This document shows positions 1-8,351 of a stretch of 64,000 nucleotides of DNA, in pieces. Under the pieces are notes generated by a model. That model was not told the DNA's origin. It was given only the letters and a program-made list of their open reading frames with translations, and did no database searches. The translations under genes and the position numbers were made by a program. The stretch is from an uncultured Muribaculaceae bacterium (GTDB lineage Bacteria > Bacteroidota > Bacteroidia > Bacteroidales > Muribaculaceae), in the NCBI GenBank assembly GCA_910588035.1, contig CAJUPY010000011.1, forward strand, positions 1-64,000. The letters run 5' to 3'. Position 1 is the first letter of the stretch. Every line of letters starts with the position of its first letter.

Positions 1-88
1 AAGGAGCCATTGCAGGATTCCATTTGCGTTTGAGGTGACCGAAATGGCAACCTGCCTCAAGAAGTTGGTCAAAATTTGGTGTTGACAT
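1..88 (-). CDS. rpsB: 30S ribosomal protein S2, N-terminal fragment
   Basis: The reverse strand from 88 reads MSTPNFDQLLEAGCHFGHLK and continues with a K-W-N-P-A-M-A-P stretch to the window edge. This is the conserved start of ribosomal protein S2, where GCHFGH is a family signature. Only 29 codons are inside the window. It lies downstream of rplM and rpsI on the same strand, the usual order in Bacteroidota (rplM-rpsI-rpsB). The gene is cut by the window edge, not broken. Confidence 0.93.
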   Translation of the reverse strand, partial: MSTPNFDQLLEAGCHFGHLKRKWNPAMAP

Positions 89-233
89 TTTTTGTTTTTG
101 TTGTTTACGTTCCGATGATTCAACCCCGGGGTAGGGAACGTGGTCCATCGCCGGGATTTAGATACTAAACACTTATAATAAGAGCTTTTTCACGCTGCCT
201 CATGCAACATCAGGCAGCATCGAAAGGCAGATA
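89..233 (-). promoter_or_regulatory. rpsI-rpsB intergenic leader with stem-loops
   Basis: This 145-nt gap separates rpsI from rpsB. It holds a 7-bp hairpin with arms GCTGCCT (194-200) and AGGCAGC (212-218), and a possible second stem between CCCGG-type arms near 125 and 153. Neither is followed by a T run on the minus strand, so read-through into rpsB is likely. An autoregulatory S2 leader would be in keeping with ribosomal operons, but that is inference from structure only. Confidence 0.35.
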
Positions 234-620
234 TTAACGTTTTGAGAACTGGAAGCGTTTGCGTGCTTTGGGCTGACCGGGTTTCTTACGTTCAACCGAA
301 CGCGGGTCACGGGTCATGAAGCCTTCGACACGGAGAGCGTGCTTGTCTTCGGGGTTGATTTTAACAAGAGCGCGGGCGATAGCGAGACGGAGAGCCTCAG
401 CCTGACCCTTGTAGCCACCACCGTCGAGATTCACCTGAATGTCGTATTTTTCTGCACAGTCAAGTGTGTTGAGCGGCTGGCGTACGATGTACTGAAGAAT
501 CGAAGAGGGGAAATAAACATCAAGGGGGCGCTTGTTGATGATGATTGTGCCGTTACCTTCTTTGACGATTACTCGTGCGATGGCAGCCTTACGACGGCCT
601 ACTGCGTTAACTGTTTCCAT
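234..620 (-). CDS. rpsI: 30S ribosomal protein S9
   Basis: A 128-aa protein of normal length for bacterial S9. It starts METVNAVGRRKAAIARV and ends in the strongly basic tail KARKRFQFSKR, which in S9 reaches the decoding centre and contacts P-site tRNA. The internal GGGYKGQAEALRLAIARAL block is the family core. The gene follows rplM by 11 nt and shares its promoter and leader. Confidence 0.98.
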   Translation of the reverse strand: METVNAVGRRKAAIARVIVKEGNGTIIINKRPLDVYFPSSILQYIVRQPLNTLDCAEKYDIQVNLDGGGYKGQAEALRLAIARALVKINPEDKHALRVEGFMTRDPRSVERKKPGQPKARKRFQFSKR

Positions 621-631
621 AATTCCTTCGA

Positions 632-1111
632 TTATTTCATTTTGTTGATGTCAAGAACGACCGGATTCTGAGCCTCGTGGGGGTGATTCGGTCCGTTGTA
701 AACATGCATGTTTTCGATCAGACGGCGACCAAGGCGATTTTTCGGAAGCATACCTTTCATAACACGCACGAAGAGCGGGTGGATGCCCGGTTTGAGGTGT
801 TTGTTGAATGATTTCTTCATCAGAACCTCAGGAGTAAGCTCACGCTGACCGCCGGGATAACCGGTAAAGTTCAGATAGATGTGGTCGGTCATTTTTTTGC
901 CGGTCAGACGAACTTTGTCGGCGTTGATGATGATCACATTGTCACCACACTCAACAAAAGGTGAGTAGGTGGGTTTGTTTTTGCCGCGAAGAATTTTTGC
1001 GACTTTGGCGCAGAGACGGCCGAGCACCTGGTCTGTGGCATCGATGACCACCCAGTTGTGTTCAACGCTCTGTGCGTTGGGAGTTTGCGTTTTGTAACTT
1101 AGAGTATCCAC
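632..1111 (-). CDS. rplM: 50S ribosomal protein L13
   Basis: A 159-aa protein with the L13 core: W-V-V-I-D-A near residue 22, GRLCAKVAKILRGK, the GDNVIIINADKVRLTGKK block, and MLPKNRLGRR near the C terminus. It assembles early into the large subunit. It is the first gene of the rplM-rpsI-rpsB operon. A consensus promoter lies about 110 nt upstream and a structured leader sits between promoter and start codon, which suggests autogenous control. Confidence 0.98.
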   Translation of the reverse strand: MDTLSYKTQTPNAQSVEHNWVVIDATDQVLGRLCAKVAKILRGKNKPTYSPFVECGDNVIIINADKVRLTGKKMTDHIYLNFTGYPGGQRELTPEVLMKKSFNKHLKPGIHPLFVRVMKGMLPKNRLGRRLIENMHVYNGPNHPHEAQNPVVLDINKMK

Positions 1112-1142
1112 GTCTAAATATTTGAAATGATGTTAATTAATT

Positions 1143-1192
1143 GGGCACTCATCGCCTCCGTATCCGGCCAAAGACACAGCGGTAAGAGTCCC
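1143..1192 (-). promoter_or_regulatory. Structured 5' leader of rplM (candidate L13 autoregulatory leader)
   Basis: The roughly 105-nt untranslated leader of rplM folds on the minus strand around a closing stem of GGGACTC with GAGTGCCC (one bulged G), enclosing a smaller CCG/CGG stem. Ribosomal leaders ahead of L13 are known in the class Bacteroidia, and the position and compact GC-rich fold fit one. I identified it from pairing and context, not from a covariance search. A 61-codon open frame across it looks non-coding. Confidence 0.55.
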
Positions 1193-1222
1193 CGATTCTG
1201 TTGATTGGATAAAATCGGCTTG

Positions 1223-1254
1223 CAAAGTTACGTATTTCTCGGTTGTTAACCAAA
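1223..1254 (-). promoter_or_regulatory. Promoter of rplM-rpsI-rpsB
   Basis: On the minus strand a -33 TTTG (1251-1254) is followed after exactly 20 nt by TAACTTTG (1223-1230), a perfect match to the Bacteroidota -7 consensus TAnnTTTG. Transcription would start near 1216. Confidence 0.85.
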
Positions 1255-1311
1255 TTTTTTCGGCATTGTTGATTGAAATTTTCATTTTTTCTCGCATTTG
1301 ATCGACAAAGC

Positions 1312-1343
1312 ATTGCATATATTAATTTAATTATCTACCTTTG
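1312..1343 (+). promoter_or_regulatory. Promoter of tRNA-Pro
   Basis: TACCTTTG at 1336-1343 matches the -7 consensus, with ATTG 20 nt upstream (1312-1315) as a one-mismatch -33 element. Transcription would start near 1350, about 26 nt ahead of the mature tRNA. Confidence 0.75.
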
Positions 1344-1375
1344 CACCCGTCTTAGCCGACAAAGCGAAGACAATT

Positions 1376-1450
1376 CGGGGCGTAGCGCAGTCCGGTTAGC
1401 GCACCTGCTTTGGGAGCAGGGGGTCGAAGGTTCGAATCCTTTCACCCCGA
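1376..1450 (+). tRNA. tRNA-Pro (anticodon TGG)
   Basis: A 75-nt cloverleaf: acceptor strand CGGGGCG, D arm with GCGC arms, anticodon stem CCTGC/GCAGG around the loop TTTGGGA (anticodon TGG, reading CCA codons), variable loop GGGTC, T arm GAAGG-TTCGAAT-CCTTT, 3' strand CACCCCG and discriminator A. The acceptor stem has one C-A mismatch at the sixth pair. CCA is not encoded. The last bases of the tRNA are also part of the long terminator hairpin that follows. Confidence 0.95.
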
Positions 1451-1495
1451 CAACAAAAAAAGACTTGAGAAAACTCAAGTCTTTTTTTGTTGTCG
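1448..1495. terminator. Bidirectional intrinsic terminator overlapping the tRNA-Pro 3' end
   Basis: A perfect inverted repeat with 22-bp arms (1448-1469 and 1474-1495) and an AAAA loop. The arms contain A7 and T7 tracts, so each strand ends in a T-rich 3' arm. It can terminate the tRNA on plus and the gene at 1506-2639 on minus. Its 5' arm begins inside the tRNA (last three bases CGA). Confidence 0.9.
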
Positions 1496-1505
1496 CAACG
1501 ATTGA

Positions 1506-2639
1506 TCATTTTCTAACGCAGCGAACACTGTGGCCGAATTTTTTGTCATGGCCGGCCTCATTGCTGATCGCCATATTTGCCGAATTGGCGTTAAGTCTTA
1601 TTGTCTCAAGCCCCTGTGCTTTTGTAAGCCAGTCGCTGTAGACGGTTGAGGTCCATCCATAGAAATCTATGCCGTCACCATTGTCTCCGGTAGCCGTCGA
1701 GTAGTAACCGCATGGATCGGCATTGAATCCTGTCATATTGTCACCCTGCTTTCCATTCCACCACGTAGCATTGTCTGATTTGAAATTTTTAGCGGCGGGA
1801 CCACCGGCGGTGCGGAGTTTTGTCGCCTGGGCTTTTGTCGGGACTTCCCAACCCTCGGGAGCAAGGCCTTCGTCACTGAGAACGGCATACCCGTTGTAAT
1901 AGAGTCCATACACCTCAACCGACTGTGAGTCATCGGCAAACATATGGTAACAGCCCGTCGTGTTACCGTCCCAGCCGCTTTTATCGGTTGTGTTGAAAGT
2001 TTCAATGTCTTTACCGCTGACATATTTTGTCGCGCGCAGGTTCTCTGCCATCCAATATTGTGTTCCGACTTTAATGATCGGATAAGTTATTGACTCGGAA
2101 CCGCGAGTATCGACCAGATAGTCGGGTGAGACTGTCGCGTCCACGATCTCGACATCTGAAGGTTCATTGGCTGTCAACGCTCCGTCAACGATATAGAATG
2201 TCGAGACGGCACCACCTCCCGCCGTTACTTCGGCGGTATTTGCCGTCAGATTCCAGACCACGCTTCCGCCGTTCTCGGCTGAAATTCCTTTTGTCAGATC
2301 GGCACGCCCCTCTCCATTCATAGGATATACCACAACATGGTTGGCTGTGAGCGATTTTATATATTCATAATCGACTTCGGCCACTTGCTTTCCATCGGCC
2401 ATCACCTTCTGGACACGGCATGCACCGAAATCGTCGGGCACCATGAAGCGATAGGCAACTTCATCGGAGGGTTTCGGTGTCTCAGGAAGTTTGAACGACA
2501 GATTGTCGACCTCATCGAGGTTGTATTCGGTTGTCGCACCGTTTTTCATTGTCACGACCAACTTTGTAGATGTCTGCTGGGCAGTTGCAGAAATCGCCGT
2601 CATAGCGACTGCAAACAAAAGAGTTGATATTTTTTTCAT
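1506..2639 (-). CDS. Secreted FISUMP-domain protein
   Basis: 377 aa. MKKISTLLFAVAMTAISATA is a signal peptide ending before QQTS. Residues 28-50 hold a V-V-T-M-K-N-G...L-S-F motif also seen in the neighbouring 164-aa protein. The C-terminal half, about residues 185-377, fits the FISUMP family (Fibrobacter succinogenes major paralogous domain, TIGR02145): VGTQYWMAENLRATKY, a YGLYYNGYA segment, APEGWEVPTKAQA, a YGWTST segment and the closing GHSVRCVRK. Such proteins are exported and often surface exposed, with unknown biochemical role. The gene follows 2649-3143 by 9 nt and shares its promoter. The tRNA-side hairpin at 1448-1495 is its terminator. Confidence 0.8.
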   Translation of the reverse strand: MKKISTLLFAVAMTAISATAQQTSTKLVVTMKNGATTEYNLDEVDNLSFKLPETPKPSDEVAYRFMVPDDFGACRVQKVMADGKQVAEVDYEYIKSLTANHVVVYPMNGEGRADLTKGISAENGGSVVWNLTANTAEVTAGGGAVSTFYIVDGALTANEPSDVEIVDATVSPDYLVDTRGSESITYPIIKVGTQYWMAENLRATKYVSGKDIETFNTTDKSGWDGNTTGCYHMFADDSQSVEVYGLYYNGYAVLSDEGLAPEGWEVPTKAQATKLRTAGGPAAKNFKSDNATWWNGKQGDNMTGFNADPCGYYSTATGDNGDGIDFYGWTSTVYSDWLTKAQGLETIRLNANSANMAISNEAGHDKKFGHSVRCVRK

Positions 2640-2648
2640 TTTTTGAGC

Positions 2649-3143
2649 TTACTTGTTGATGAACTTGATTGTTTTGGAATTAGCCTTGATGATGTAGACA
2701 CCACGCTGCATTGCGGTGAAATCGATCGTCACCTCTCTGTCTGTCACGCCTGAGACGACCGTCTGACCGCTGGTCGAATATGCACCATAATTGACCGCGG
2801 AGACTCCGTCGGTCGAGCCTATCGTCACACATCCACCGTTGACCACAACCGAGACATTGTCTCCAAGCGATGTCTCGATCTCTTCAACCGACGACGACTG
2901 CAGGTCAAAACTGATTTTGTCGACATCAGCGACCGAGACCATGAAACTGTCACCGACATCTTGTGAAACCGACATTGAATTGCCGTCGAATGTGATTTTC
3001 GTTTTGTCAGAAATGACAAATTCCTTAGCTTCACCACCGCCATTTAGATGAATTACCATTTTGTCAACCTCAGACCGGGCGACCGAAGTCAGGCATATTG
3101 ATAAACCTATCGTGGGAAGCAGTACCCGTTTAATTGAAACCAT
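2649..3143 (-). CDS. Small secreted protein with C-terminal sorting-type domain
   Basis: 164 aa with an N-terminal signal peptide (hydrophobic residues 6-22, then ARSEVDK). Residues 28-75 contain a V-I-H-L-N-G...K-I-T-F pattern resembling the N terminus of the downstream FISUMP protein. The last 60 residues (AYSTSGQTVVSG, then IDFTAMQRGVYIIKA and a terminal KFINK) match the layout of type IX secretion C-terminal sorting domains: a short beta-rich module, an R-G-V-Y-I-I-K strand and a basic end. I therefore infer export and possible surface attachment. The mature part is short, so it may act mainly as a partner of the FISUMP protein. It is first in a two-gene operon with a consensus promoter. 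Confidence 0.65.
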   Translation of the reverse strand: MVSIKRVLLPTIGLSICLTSVARSEVDKMVIHLNGGGEAKEFVISDKTKITFDGNSMSVSQDVGDSFMVSVADVDKISFDLQSSSVEEIETSLGDNVSVVVNGGCVTIGSTDGVSAVNYGAYSTSGQTVVSGVTDREVTIDFTAMQRGVYIIKANSKTIKFINK

Positions 3144-3186
3144 TATAATTTTTACCTATTTTTGTTTGTTTAGTTAAAATTTACTG

Positions 3187-3218
3187 CAAAATAAACGTTT
3201 TTAATTTTATTTTGCAAA
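3187..3218 (-). promoter_or_regulatory. Promoter of the 2649-3143 / FISUMP operon
   Basis: On minus, TTTG (3215-3218), a 20-nt spacer, then TTATTTTG (3187-3194), one mismatch from TAnnTTTG. The predicted start near 3180 leaves a leader of about 37 nt. Confidence 0.7.
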
Positions 3219-3357
3219 CAATACAGACTATTTCGTATATTATAATTATTTTTTCATGTCAAAGTGATAGATTTCATCAACCGGTACGCTCCCTATTATA
3301 CAGAAATATCTAATAGAAATCAACAAACACACAAACAACAACCTTCATCTTAATCAC

Positions 3358-3399
3358 GACAGACCGCAGCCACCCATTTGAGCGTGACCGCGGTCTGTC
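3358..3399 (-). terminator. Hairpin after the 610-aa gene
   Basis: Perfect 10-bp arms GACAGACCGC (3358-3367) and GCGGTCTGTC (3390-3399) enclose 22 nt. It lies just past the stop of the 3422-5254 gene and before the next promoter, so it probably ends that operon. There is no good T tract, so it could also be a processing or stability hairpin. The rest of 3144-3421 is AT-rich with only the promoter above. Confidence 0.55.
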
Positions 3400-3421
3400 T
3401 ATCTTTAATGTGTATCGCACT

Positions 3422-5254
3422 CTATGAAATATCGGCTTTTTCGTAGCCGTCGTCACGAAACTTGCGGTTGAGATCGTAGATATACATCGTGTAATTTTCC
3501 GAATCTTTACTGATGTAATATCGGTGATCGTCCTCGTCGTTGTAACATATCTTGATCACAAGTCCCGAATTTTTTCGGAAATATCGTTCAAGTTCTTCCG
3601 GAGTGTCGTTTCCGTTGATTTCCAACTTGCAATCGCCTTTGAAAGACCGTATGTCGCCAAACCGGGTATCGCTGTCGTAAGACGTGATTTCACCACCGTA
3701 ACGATTAGCTTCTTCTCCGGTTTTGACCATATAAACCCCTATGCGGAGGTAAGGATAATCTTCAGTAAAAGCTTCCTGCAAACCGCGAATCGTGCCGTTT
3801 GATCTCAGCGTGTAGGTGAATCCGTCTGCCAATCCACGGCGACGCTCAGCCTCAGCGTCTGTTTCACGCTGTAGTTCTATTCTCACTTCTTCCGCCTCCC
3901 GACGTCTGGCCTCTTCAGCGGCAACCCCGTCAAGACGTTTTTTCTCCTCCATCAAAGACCTTGCCGCCGACAACATTGAGGAGATATCTCGCATTCTTTC
4001 TTCTTCGCGGGCTTTTTTCTCCTTTTTTTCTCGGATAGATTCGTTGACCTGGGTTATATACCTGTCGGTGCATTCCGACATGAGATCGTTAAGCACCTTA
4101 CGGGCATGTTGTATTTCTTTTTTCAAGGAAGCCCGATCAGTAGCAGAAGCCAGCGGAATCTTTTTTAGAGCCTTTGGCTTTGATCTGGAGAGATCGGCAC
4201 TATAGCCTTCCCCCATTGCCTTTCCGAGCTTTTCGGCGATAGTTACGGCAAATGATTCCGGAATATCAATATATTCGTCTGCGAATTTGCGATTCAAATA
4301 ATAACCGGTAGAAATCGAGAGCTCTCCGTCTTTGATTTCCACTAAGACAGATGGTGACAGCAACAGATCTCCACCGGTTGTCTTGGAGGATTTCCCGGAA
4401 AGAATCACTACAGGAAATAAAGTATCCAAAGACACCTTATCACCTCCGGCGAGCTCGTCCATAATTTCTTTCACACTCTCAAGTGTCGCAATGAACGGAC
4501 GAGGCTTCAGCACCTCACGTTCATGATTCCCAGTTGTGTTTCCGGTAGAGACACAACTGCCTGATCCACACCCAATGGCATCGAAATAGATATTTTTAGC
4601 TTTCGTCTTCGTGTTGTTAAGGACACAGAACATATTGTAAAGATGATTCCATAACGCTTTCTCATCTTTTATCTGGTCGAACGGTATGCGTATGTAAACC
4701 AACGCCTTTCGGGAAGCCGTACACGGAATTACACCGCCGCCTATGGATTCGGCGAGCACGGATGCAATCTGATCAAGCAATCGTCCGGAAAGATCAATGG
4801 TCTTTTTGCGGTCGTAAGACGAAAACATATAGCCTGCCCTCACTATCAGTCCGCCACCGTCAAGCCGTGCCGATATGAACGGATCAACCACAGGCACACC
4901 GTCGTCATTACGATCCGGAATAAAATATGCCTCAACCTCATTGGATTGACTGTCAAACACCACATTATGAGCTTCAGGAAGATCTGACAACACATCGTGG
5001 ACTTCCTCTGGAGTCAGACAGGTATTTACGGCCGGAGCGGCTTCAGCACTATCTGACATCGGTTTTTCGCCGGAGTGGACAGATGTCGTAAATTCAGAAA
5101 TAGCATCTTTAACCGTTCCTGTAACCTGACCAGCTTCAGAAACAACTTTCCTGATATCTCCAAGACTCATACCGCCAACTGACACATTGTCGAGATCAGA
5201 GGTATCAATACCGAGATCTTTAGCTTTCTTTTTAATTGAATCAAATAGTCCCAT
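3422..5254 (-). CDS. Uncharacterised 610-aa cytosolic protein with internal duplications
   Basis: I do not recognise this protein. There is no signal peptide or membrane span. The N terminus MGLFDSIKKKAKDLGI is an amphipathic helix. Residues about 85-175 and 270-355 look like two copies of one alpha/beta domain: PFISARLDGGGLIVRAGYMF is matched by a SVLVEIKDGELSISTGYYLN-type block, each followed by a helix with I-A-x-V/K-L. Their layout recalls YbjN or secretion-chaperone folds, as inference. Residues about 370-475 are a charged coiled coil (KKEKKAREEERMRD, EEARRREAEEVRIELQRE). The C-terminal 130 residues hold two further short repeats (L-Q-E-A-F...L-R-I-G-V-Y and L-E-R-Y-F...L-V-I-K-I-C-Y). 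It is last in the operon with the nitroreductase (13-nt gap). Confidence 0.5.
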   Translation of the reverse strand: MGLFDSIKKKAKDLGIDTSDLDNVSVGGMSLGDIRKVVSEAGQVTGTVKDAISEFTTSVHSGEKPMSDSAEAAPAVNTCLTPEEVHDVLSDLPEAHNVVFDSQSNEVEAYFIPDRNDDGVPVVDPFISARLDGGGLIVRAGYMFSSYDRKKTIDLSGRLLDQIASVLAESIGGGVIPCTASRKALVYIRIPFDQIKDEKALWNHLYNMFCVLNNTKTKAKNIYFDAIGCGSGSCVSTGNTTGNHEREVLKPRPFIATLESVKEIMDELAGGDKVSLDTLFPVVILSGKSSKTTGGDLLLSPSVLVEIKDGELSISTGYYLNRKFADEYIDIPESFAVTIAEKLGKAMGEGYSADLSRSKPKALKKIPLASATDRASLKKEIQHARKVLNDLMSECTDRYITQVNESIREKKEKKAREEERMRDISSMLSAARSLMEEKKRLDGVAAEEARRREAEEVRIELQRETDAEAERRRGLADGFTYTLRSNGTIRGLQEAFTEDYPYLRIGVYMVKTGEEANRYGGEITSYDSDTRFGDIRSFKGDCKLEINGNDTPEELERYFRKNSGLVIKICYNDEDDHRYYISKDSENYTMYIYDLNRKFRDDGYEKADIS

Positions 5255-5267
5255 ATTAATATCTATT

Positions 5268-6020
5268 TCAAAAACCTTGCATTTTCAGGTAATCGGCATA
5301 TACCTTTGAGAAAAACTCAGACGCCTCTTTCGTGTATCTGACATCGGTAAATACCTGAGCCAGGGTCTTTTTCCCGTTTTCCTCGATAAAACGACGGCTG
5401 TCGGGCAGCGATTCCTTGGCGGCATAAATGCGGTCAATGTCGGCAGCGTCATAGTGGTGATATCGTTCGCTGTGAAGAAACGCATCGGGAGTCAGACGGT
5501 CGGATGGTGCGAAATCGCCGTCGGGATAACCGACTGTGAGCGTTGTCACGGGCACCACGAGCCGGGGGAGTTCGAGAATACGCGATATTTCGGGTGCGTT
5601 ATAGGTCGTCGTGCCGAGGTAGCAGCAGCCGAGACCGGCCATTTCGGCCACAGTGTTGAACTGCTGCGCGAGCAATGCCGTGTCGAGCAATGCCGCGATG
5701 AACGACTGGAAGTTATCATAACCGGGAACTGCCTCGCGCCTGCGGCACCATTCGGAAAACCTGTTGTAGTCGGCACAGAATGTCAGCACAACCGGAGCCG
5801 ACATGACCGACGGCTGATTGAAATGGGTTGGTGCGAGCAATTTCTTGCGCTCCTCATCGCGTGTGACTATGACACTGTAGAGTTGCATGTTACCTGTCGT
5901 AGGCGCATGTGATGCCTTCAGAAACAGATCGTTGAGCAATTCATCAGATACAGGCTCCGACGTGTAGCGGCGAACTGTCGCCCGTTCTGTCCAATAATCA
6001 TTCATTTCTTTCATATTCAA
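5268..6020 (-). CDS. Nitroreductase-family flavoprotein (NfsA/FRP-like)
   Basis: 250 aa, typical length. Features of the FMN-dependent nitroreductase fold: ERATVRRYTSEPVSDELL at the N terminus (FMN phosphate contact), SHAPTTGNMQLYSVIV, the central helix FIAALLDTALLAQQFNTVAE, and AGLGCCYLGT followed by a VVPVTTLTVGYP strand. It would use NAD(P)H and FMN to reduce nitro, quinone or other oxidised substrates in the cytoplasm. The real substrate cannot be told from sequence. The start overlaps the GH20 stop by 4 nt (6017-6020), so it is translationally coupled to that gene. Confidence 0.85.
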   Translation of the reverse strand: MNMKEMNDYWTERATVRRYTSEPVSDELLNDLFLKASHAPTTGNMQLYSVIVTRDEERKKLLAPTHFNQPSVMSAPVVLTFCADYNRFSEWCRRREAVPGYDNFQSFIAALLDTALLAQQFNTVAEMAGLGCCYLGTTTYNAPEISRILELPRLVVPVTTLTVGYPDGDFAPSDRLTPDAFLHSERYHHYDAADIDRIYAAKESLPDSRRFIEENGKKTLAQVFTDVRYTKEASEFFSKVYADYLKMQGF

Positions 6021-8335
6021 TTAATTACAATTTCATCTACAAGAAGATATCCCTTGCCATGAACTTCAACCCCCTCGGGTTCGCGCTCACTTTCGGCCAC
6101 AACCCTGACAAAGTTGGTTTTGACCGGTGTGAATTTAAGTTCATGGGGATAGACCCCGTTTGGTGAAGCTGCCGTGATTTTCGGGTACTCGGCGGTTGCA
6201 ACCTCAGTGAATTCCTTTCCGTCGTCTGACACGCTGACAGTAAGTCTTCTCATGTCGAAGATCCAATCATTTTTCGCCACGCATGAATTGACTGAAACCG
6301 AAGATAGTTCAGTCGGCTTCGGAAATTTTATGACCGCATCCATGTCACTGTCAAAGAAACCGATCCAGCGGCCTGACTGAAATGCAGCCGTACCGGTCTG
6401 TCCGTCAGACAATGTGGAAGCACCACCGTAGCGATATCGTTCAACCGGATCACATTTCAAGTCGATCGGCAGCATCACACCTTTGTGCAACTGAAATTTT
6501 TCAGAATAGACAGCCGAAGACTCCCCGTTTTCAGGAAAAGCTTTCGCCTTCAGTTCACTCGTCTTGTCAATCACAACAGGTTGTGTGTAGAGTTCAGACC
6601 CGGGGCCGGGTTCTGATCCGTCGAGCGTATATCTCACCGGTGAACCGTCGACAGTTTCAAGCCCGACTTCAACGGTACGGTCAGAACGGTTGCAGGCAAC
6701 AGTCGGTTTCACATCATAGAGGTGACGGGCATAGCGATAGCCGGCAGCGTCATAGTGTTTCTGCAACTGTTTCAATCTGACAGAGAAATCTTTCAAGTCT
6801 TTCTTTTCAGGTTTCGTCCACTGCACTTCTGACAAAGCCGCCAACCGCGGCAGAAGCATATATTCGGCCAGATCGAAATCAGGAATGTATGTGGTCCACA
6901 GATTAGCTTGGACACCCAGAATATGCCGCTGAAACTCGGGTTCAAGCTCGGTCGGAACCGGTTCAAACGAATAGGCTTTCTCCACCGTGATCAATCCGCC
7001 AAAAGCATCAGGTTCATTTTCAACATCCTCCGACTGGAAGTAATCAAGATAGCAATAGTCTGTCGGTGCCATGACCACATCATGGTTACTGCGTGCGGCC
7101 GTGAGTCCTCCGTCCGTACCACGCCACGACATAACAGTCGCATTGTCGGTGAGTCCGCCTTCAAGAATCTCATCCCACCCCATGATGCGACGTCCGCGCT
7201 TCTGGAGAAACTTCTCAACGTGTGAAGTCACATAAGTCTGCAGTTTGTTTTCAGCCGTTGAATGTGAATCGGTCTTCAAACCGAGACTCTTGATCTTCGC
7301 CTGACATTTCCGACATTTTTCCCAATTTCTTTTCGGACATTCATCACCTCCGACATGAATGACCTCTGACGGAAACAGGTCGGTAATCTCGCTGAAAACA
7401 TCTTCAAGGAAAGCATATGTCGAATCATTTCCGGCACATAGAACCTCTTCTGACACGCCGAATATTTTCCACACTTCATAGGGACCGCCTGTGCATCCGA
7501 GTTCCGGATAAGCAGCCAGAGCCGCCTGCATGTGTCCCGGCATATCGATTTCGGGTATGACCTCTATGTGACGGCGGCGTGCATAGTCGACAATCTCGCG
7601 AATCTCATCGTGGGTGTAATAGCCGCCGTGGGGTCTGCCATCAAACTCAGGGGTATTGTGGCCTATGACTGTCTCAGATCTCATCGAACCGACAGCGGTC
7701 AACCGTGGACGACTTTTAATCTCTATGCGCCAACCCTGATCATCGTTCAGATGCCAATGGAAACGGTTCATGTTGTGCATCGCCATGAGATCGATGAACC
7801 TTTTGACTTCGTCGACACTGAAAAAATATCGGCATACGTCGAACATCGCCCCGCGATAGGGAAATCTCGGACTGTCAACGACTTGACCAAAAGGAAAATC
7901 GACATCAGCCTCACCTTTTTCCTTCAACGACTTGCGAAGAGTCTGAATTCCATAGAAAGTTCCGGCAGGAGACGCGCCATTGATCATGATTCCGGAGCCA
8001 TCAACTGTCAGCTCATAAGCCTCGGGGTTGTCACTTTTGAGATCTGCCTTCAATACTATCGCATTATCTGTCTGCGTTGAAGAGACCTTGAGTTCAAGAC
8101 CCGTCAACTGTTTTATATATTCCGCCAGAAAGTTCGCATTTTCAATCATGGCGGAATCGCTGCCTGCATATACGACAGGTGTATCGTCGGAGACCGTGAA
8201 AAACTCACTGTCTGACATTTTCACACTGTCGGGAAGCGGAACGACATGATAATCGGCCGTCAGATGTCTGCGGTTGTCACAGCCTGTCACCACCATGATG
8301 ACAGCCACAAGGAGAGATAGCAATTTATTTTTCAT
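6017..8335 (-). CDS. GH20 beta-N-acetylhexosaminidase lipoprotein
   Basis: 772 aa. MKNKLLSLLVAVIMVVTGC is a lipoprotein signal with Cys19 as lipid site. Residues about 30-150 form the GH20b N-terminal domain. The catalytic barrel starts at PRFPYRGAMFDVCRYF and contains MNRFHWHLNDDQGWRIEIK and HVGGDECPK, whose D331-E332 pair is the GH20 substrate-assisted catalytic dyad. Residues about 560-630 resemble a chitobiase C-terminal module (RYTLDGSEPG), and the last 130 residues look like an F5/8-type carbohydrate-binding domain. It removes terminal GlcNAc or GalNAc from host or microbial glycans in the periplasm or on the surface. The kinase at 9002-10090 can phosphorylate the released sugar, so the operon forms a salvage unit. 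Confidence 0.95.
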   Translation of the reverse strand: MKNKLLSLLVAVIMVVTGCDNRRHLTADYHVVPLPDSVKMSDSEFFTVSDDTPVVYAGSDSAMIENANFLAEYIKQLTGLELKVSSTQTDNAIVLKADLKSDNPEAYELTVDGSGIMINGASPAGTFYGIQTLRKSLKEKGEADVDFPFGQVVDSPRFPYRGAMFDVCRYFFSVDEVKRFIDLMAMHNMNRFHWHLNDDQGWRIEIKSRPRLTAVGSMRSETVIGHNTPEFDGRPHGGYYTHDEIREIVDYARRRHIEVIPEIDMPGHMQAALAAYPELGCTGGPYEVWKIFGVSEEVLCAGNDSTYAFLEDVFSEITDLFPSEVIHVGGDECPKRNWEKCRKCQAKIKSLGLKTDSHSTAENKLQTYVTSHVEKFLQKRGRRIMGWDEILEGGLTDNATVMSWRGTDGGLTAARSNHDVVMAPTDYCYLDYFQSEDVENEPDAFGGLITVEKAYSFEPVPTELEPEFQRHILGVQANLWTTYIPDFDLAEYMLLPRLAALSEVQWTKPEKKDLKDFSVRLKQLQKHYDAAGYRYARHLYDVKPTVACNRSDRTVEVGLETVDGSPVRYTLDGSEPGPGSELYTQPVVIDKTSELKAKAFPENGESSAVYSEKFQLHKGVMLPIDLKCDPVERYRYGGASTLSDGQTGTAAFQSGRWIGFFDSDMDAVIKFPKPTELSSVSVNSCVAKNDWIFDMRRLTVSVSDDGKEFTEVATAEYPKITAASPNGVYPHELKFTPVKTNFVRVVAESEREPEGVEVHGKGYLLVDEIVIN

Positions 8336-8351
8336 TGAGAGAGTATCCTAC

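Noticed and set aside
1133..1318. 61-codon minus-strand frame upstream of rplM
   Set aside because: It spans the rplM promoter and the structured leader and resembles no protein.
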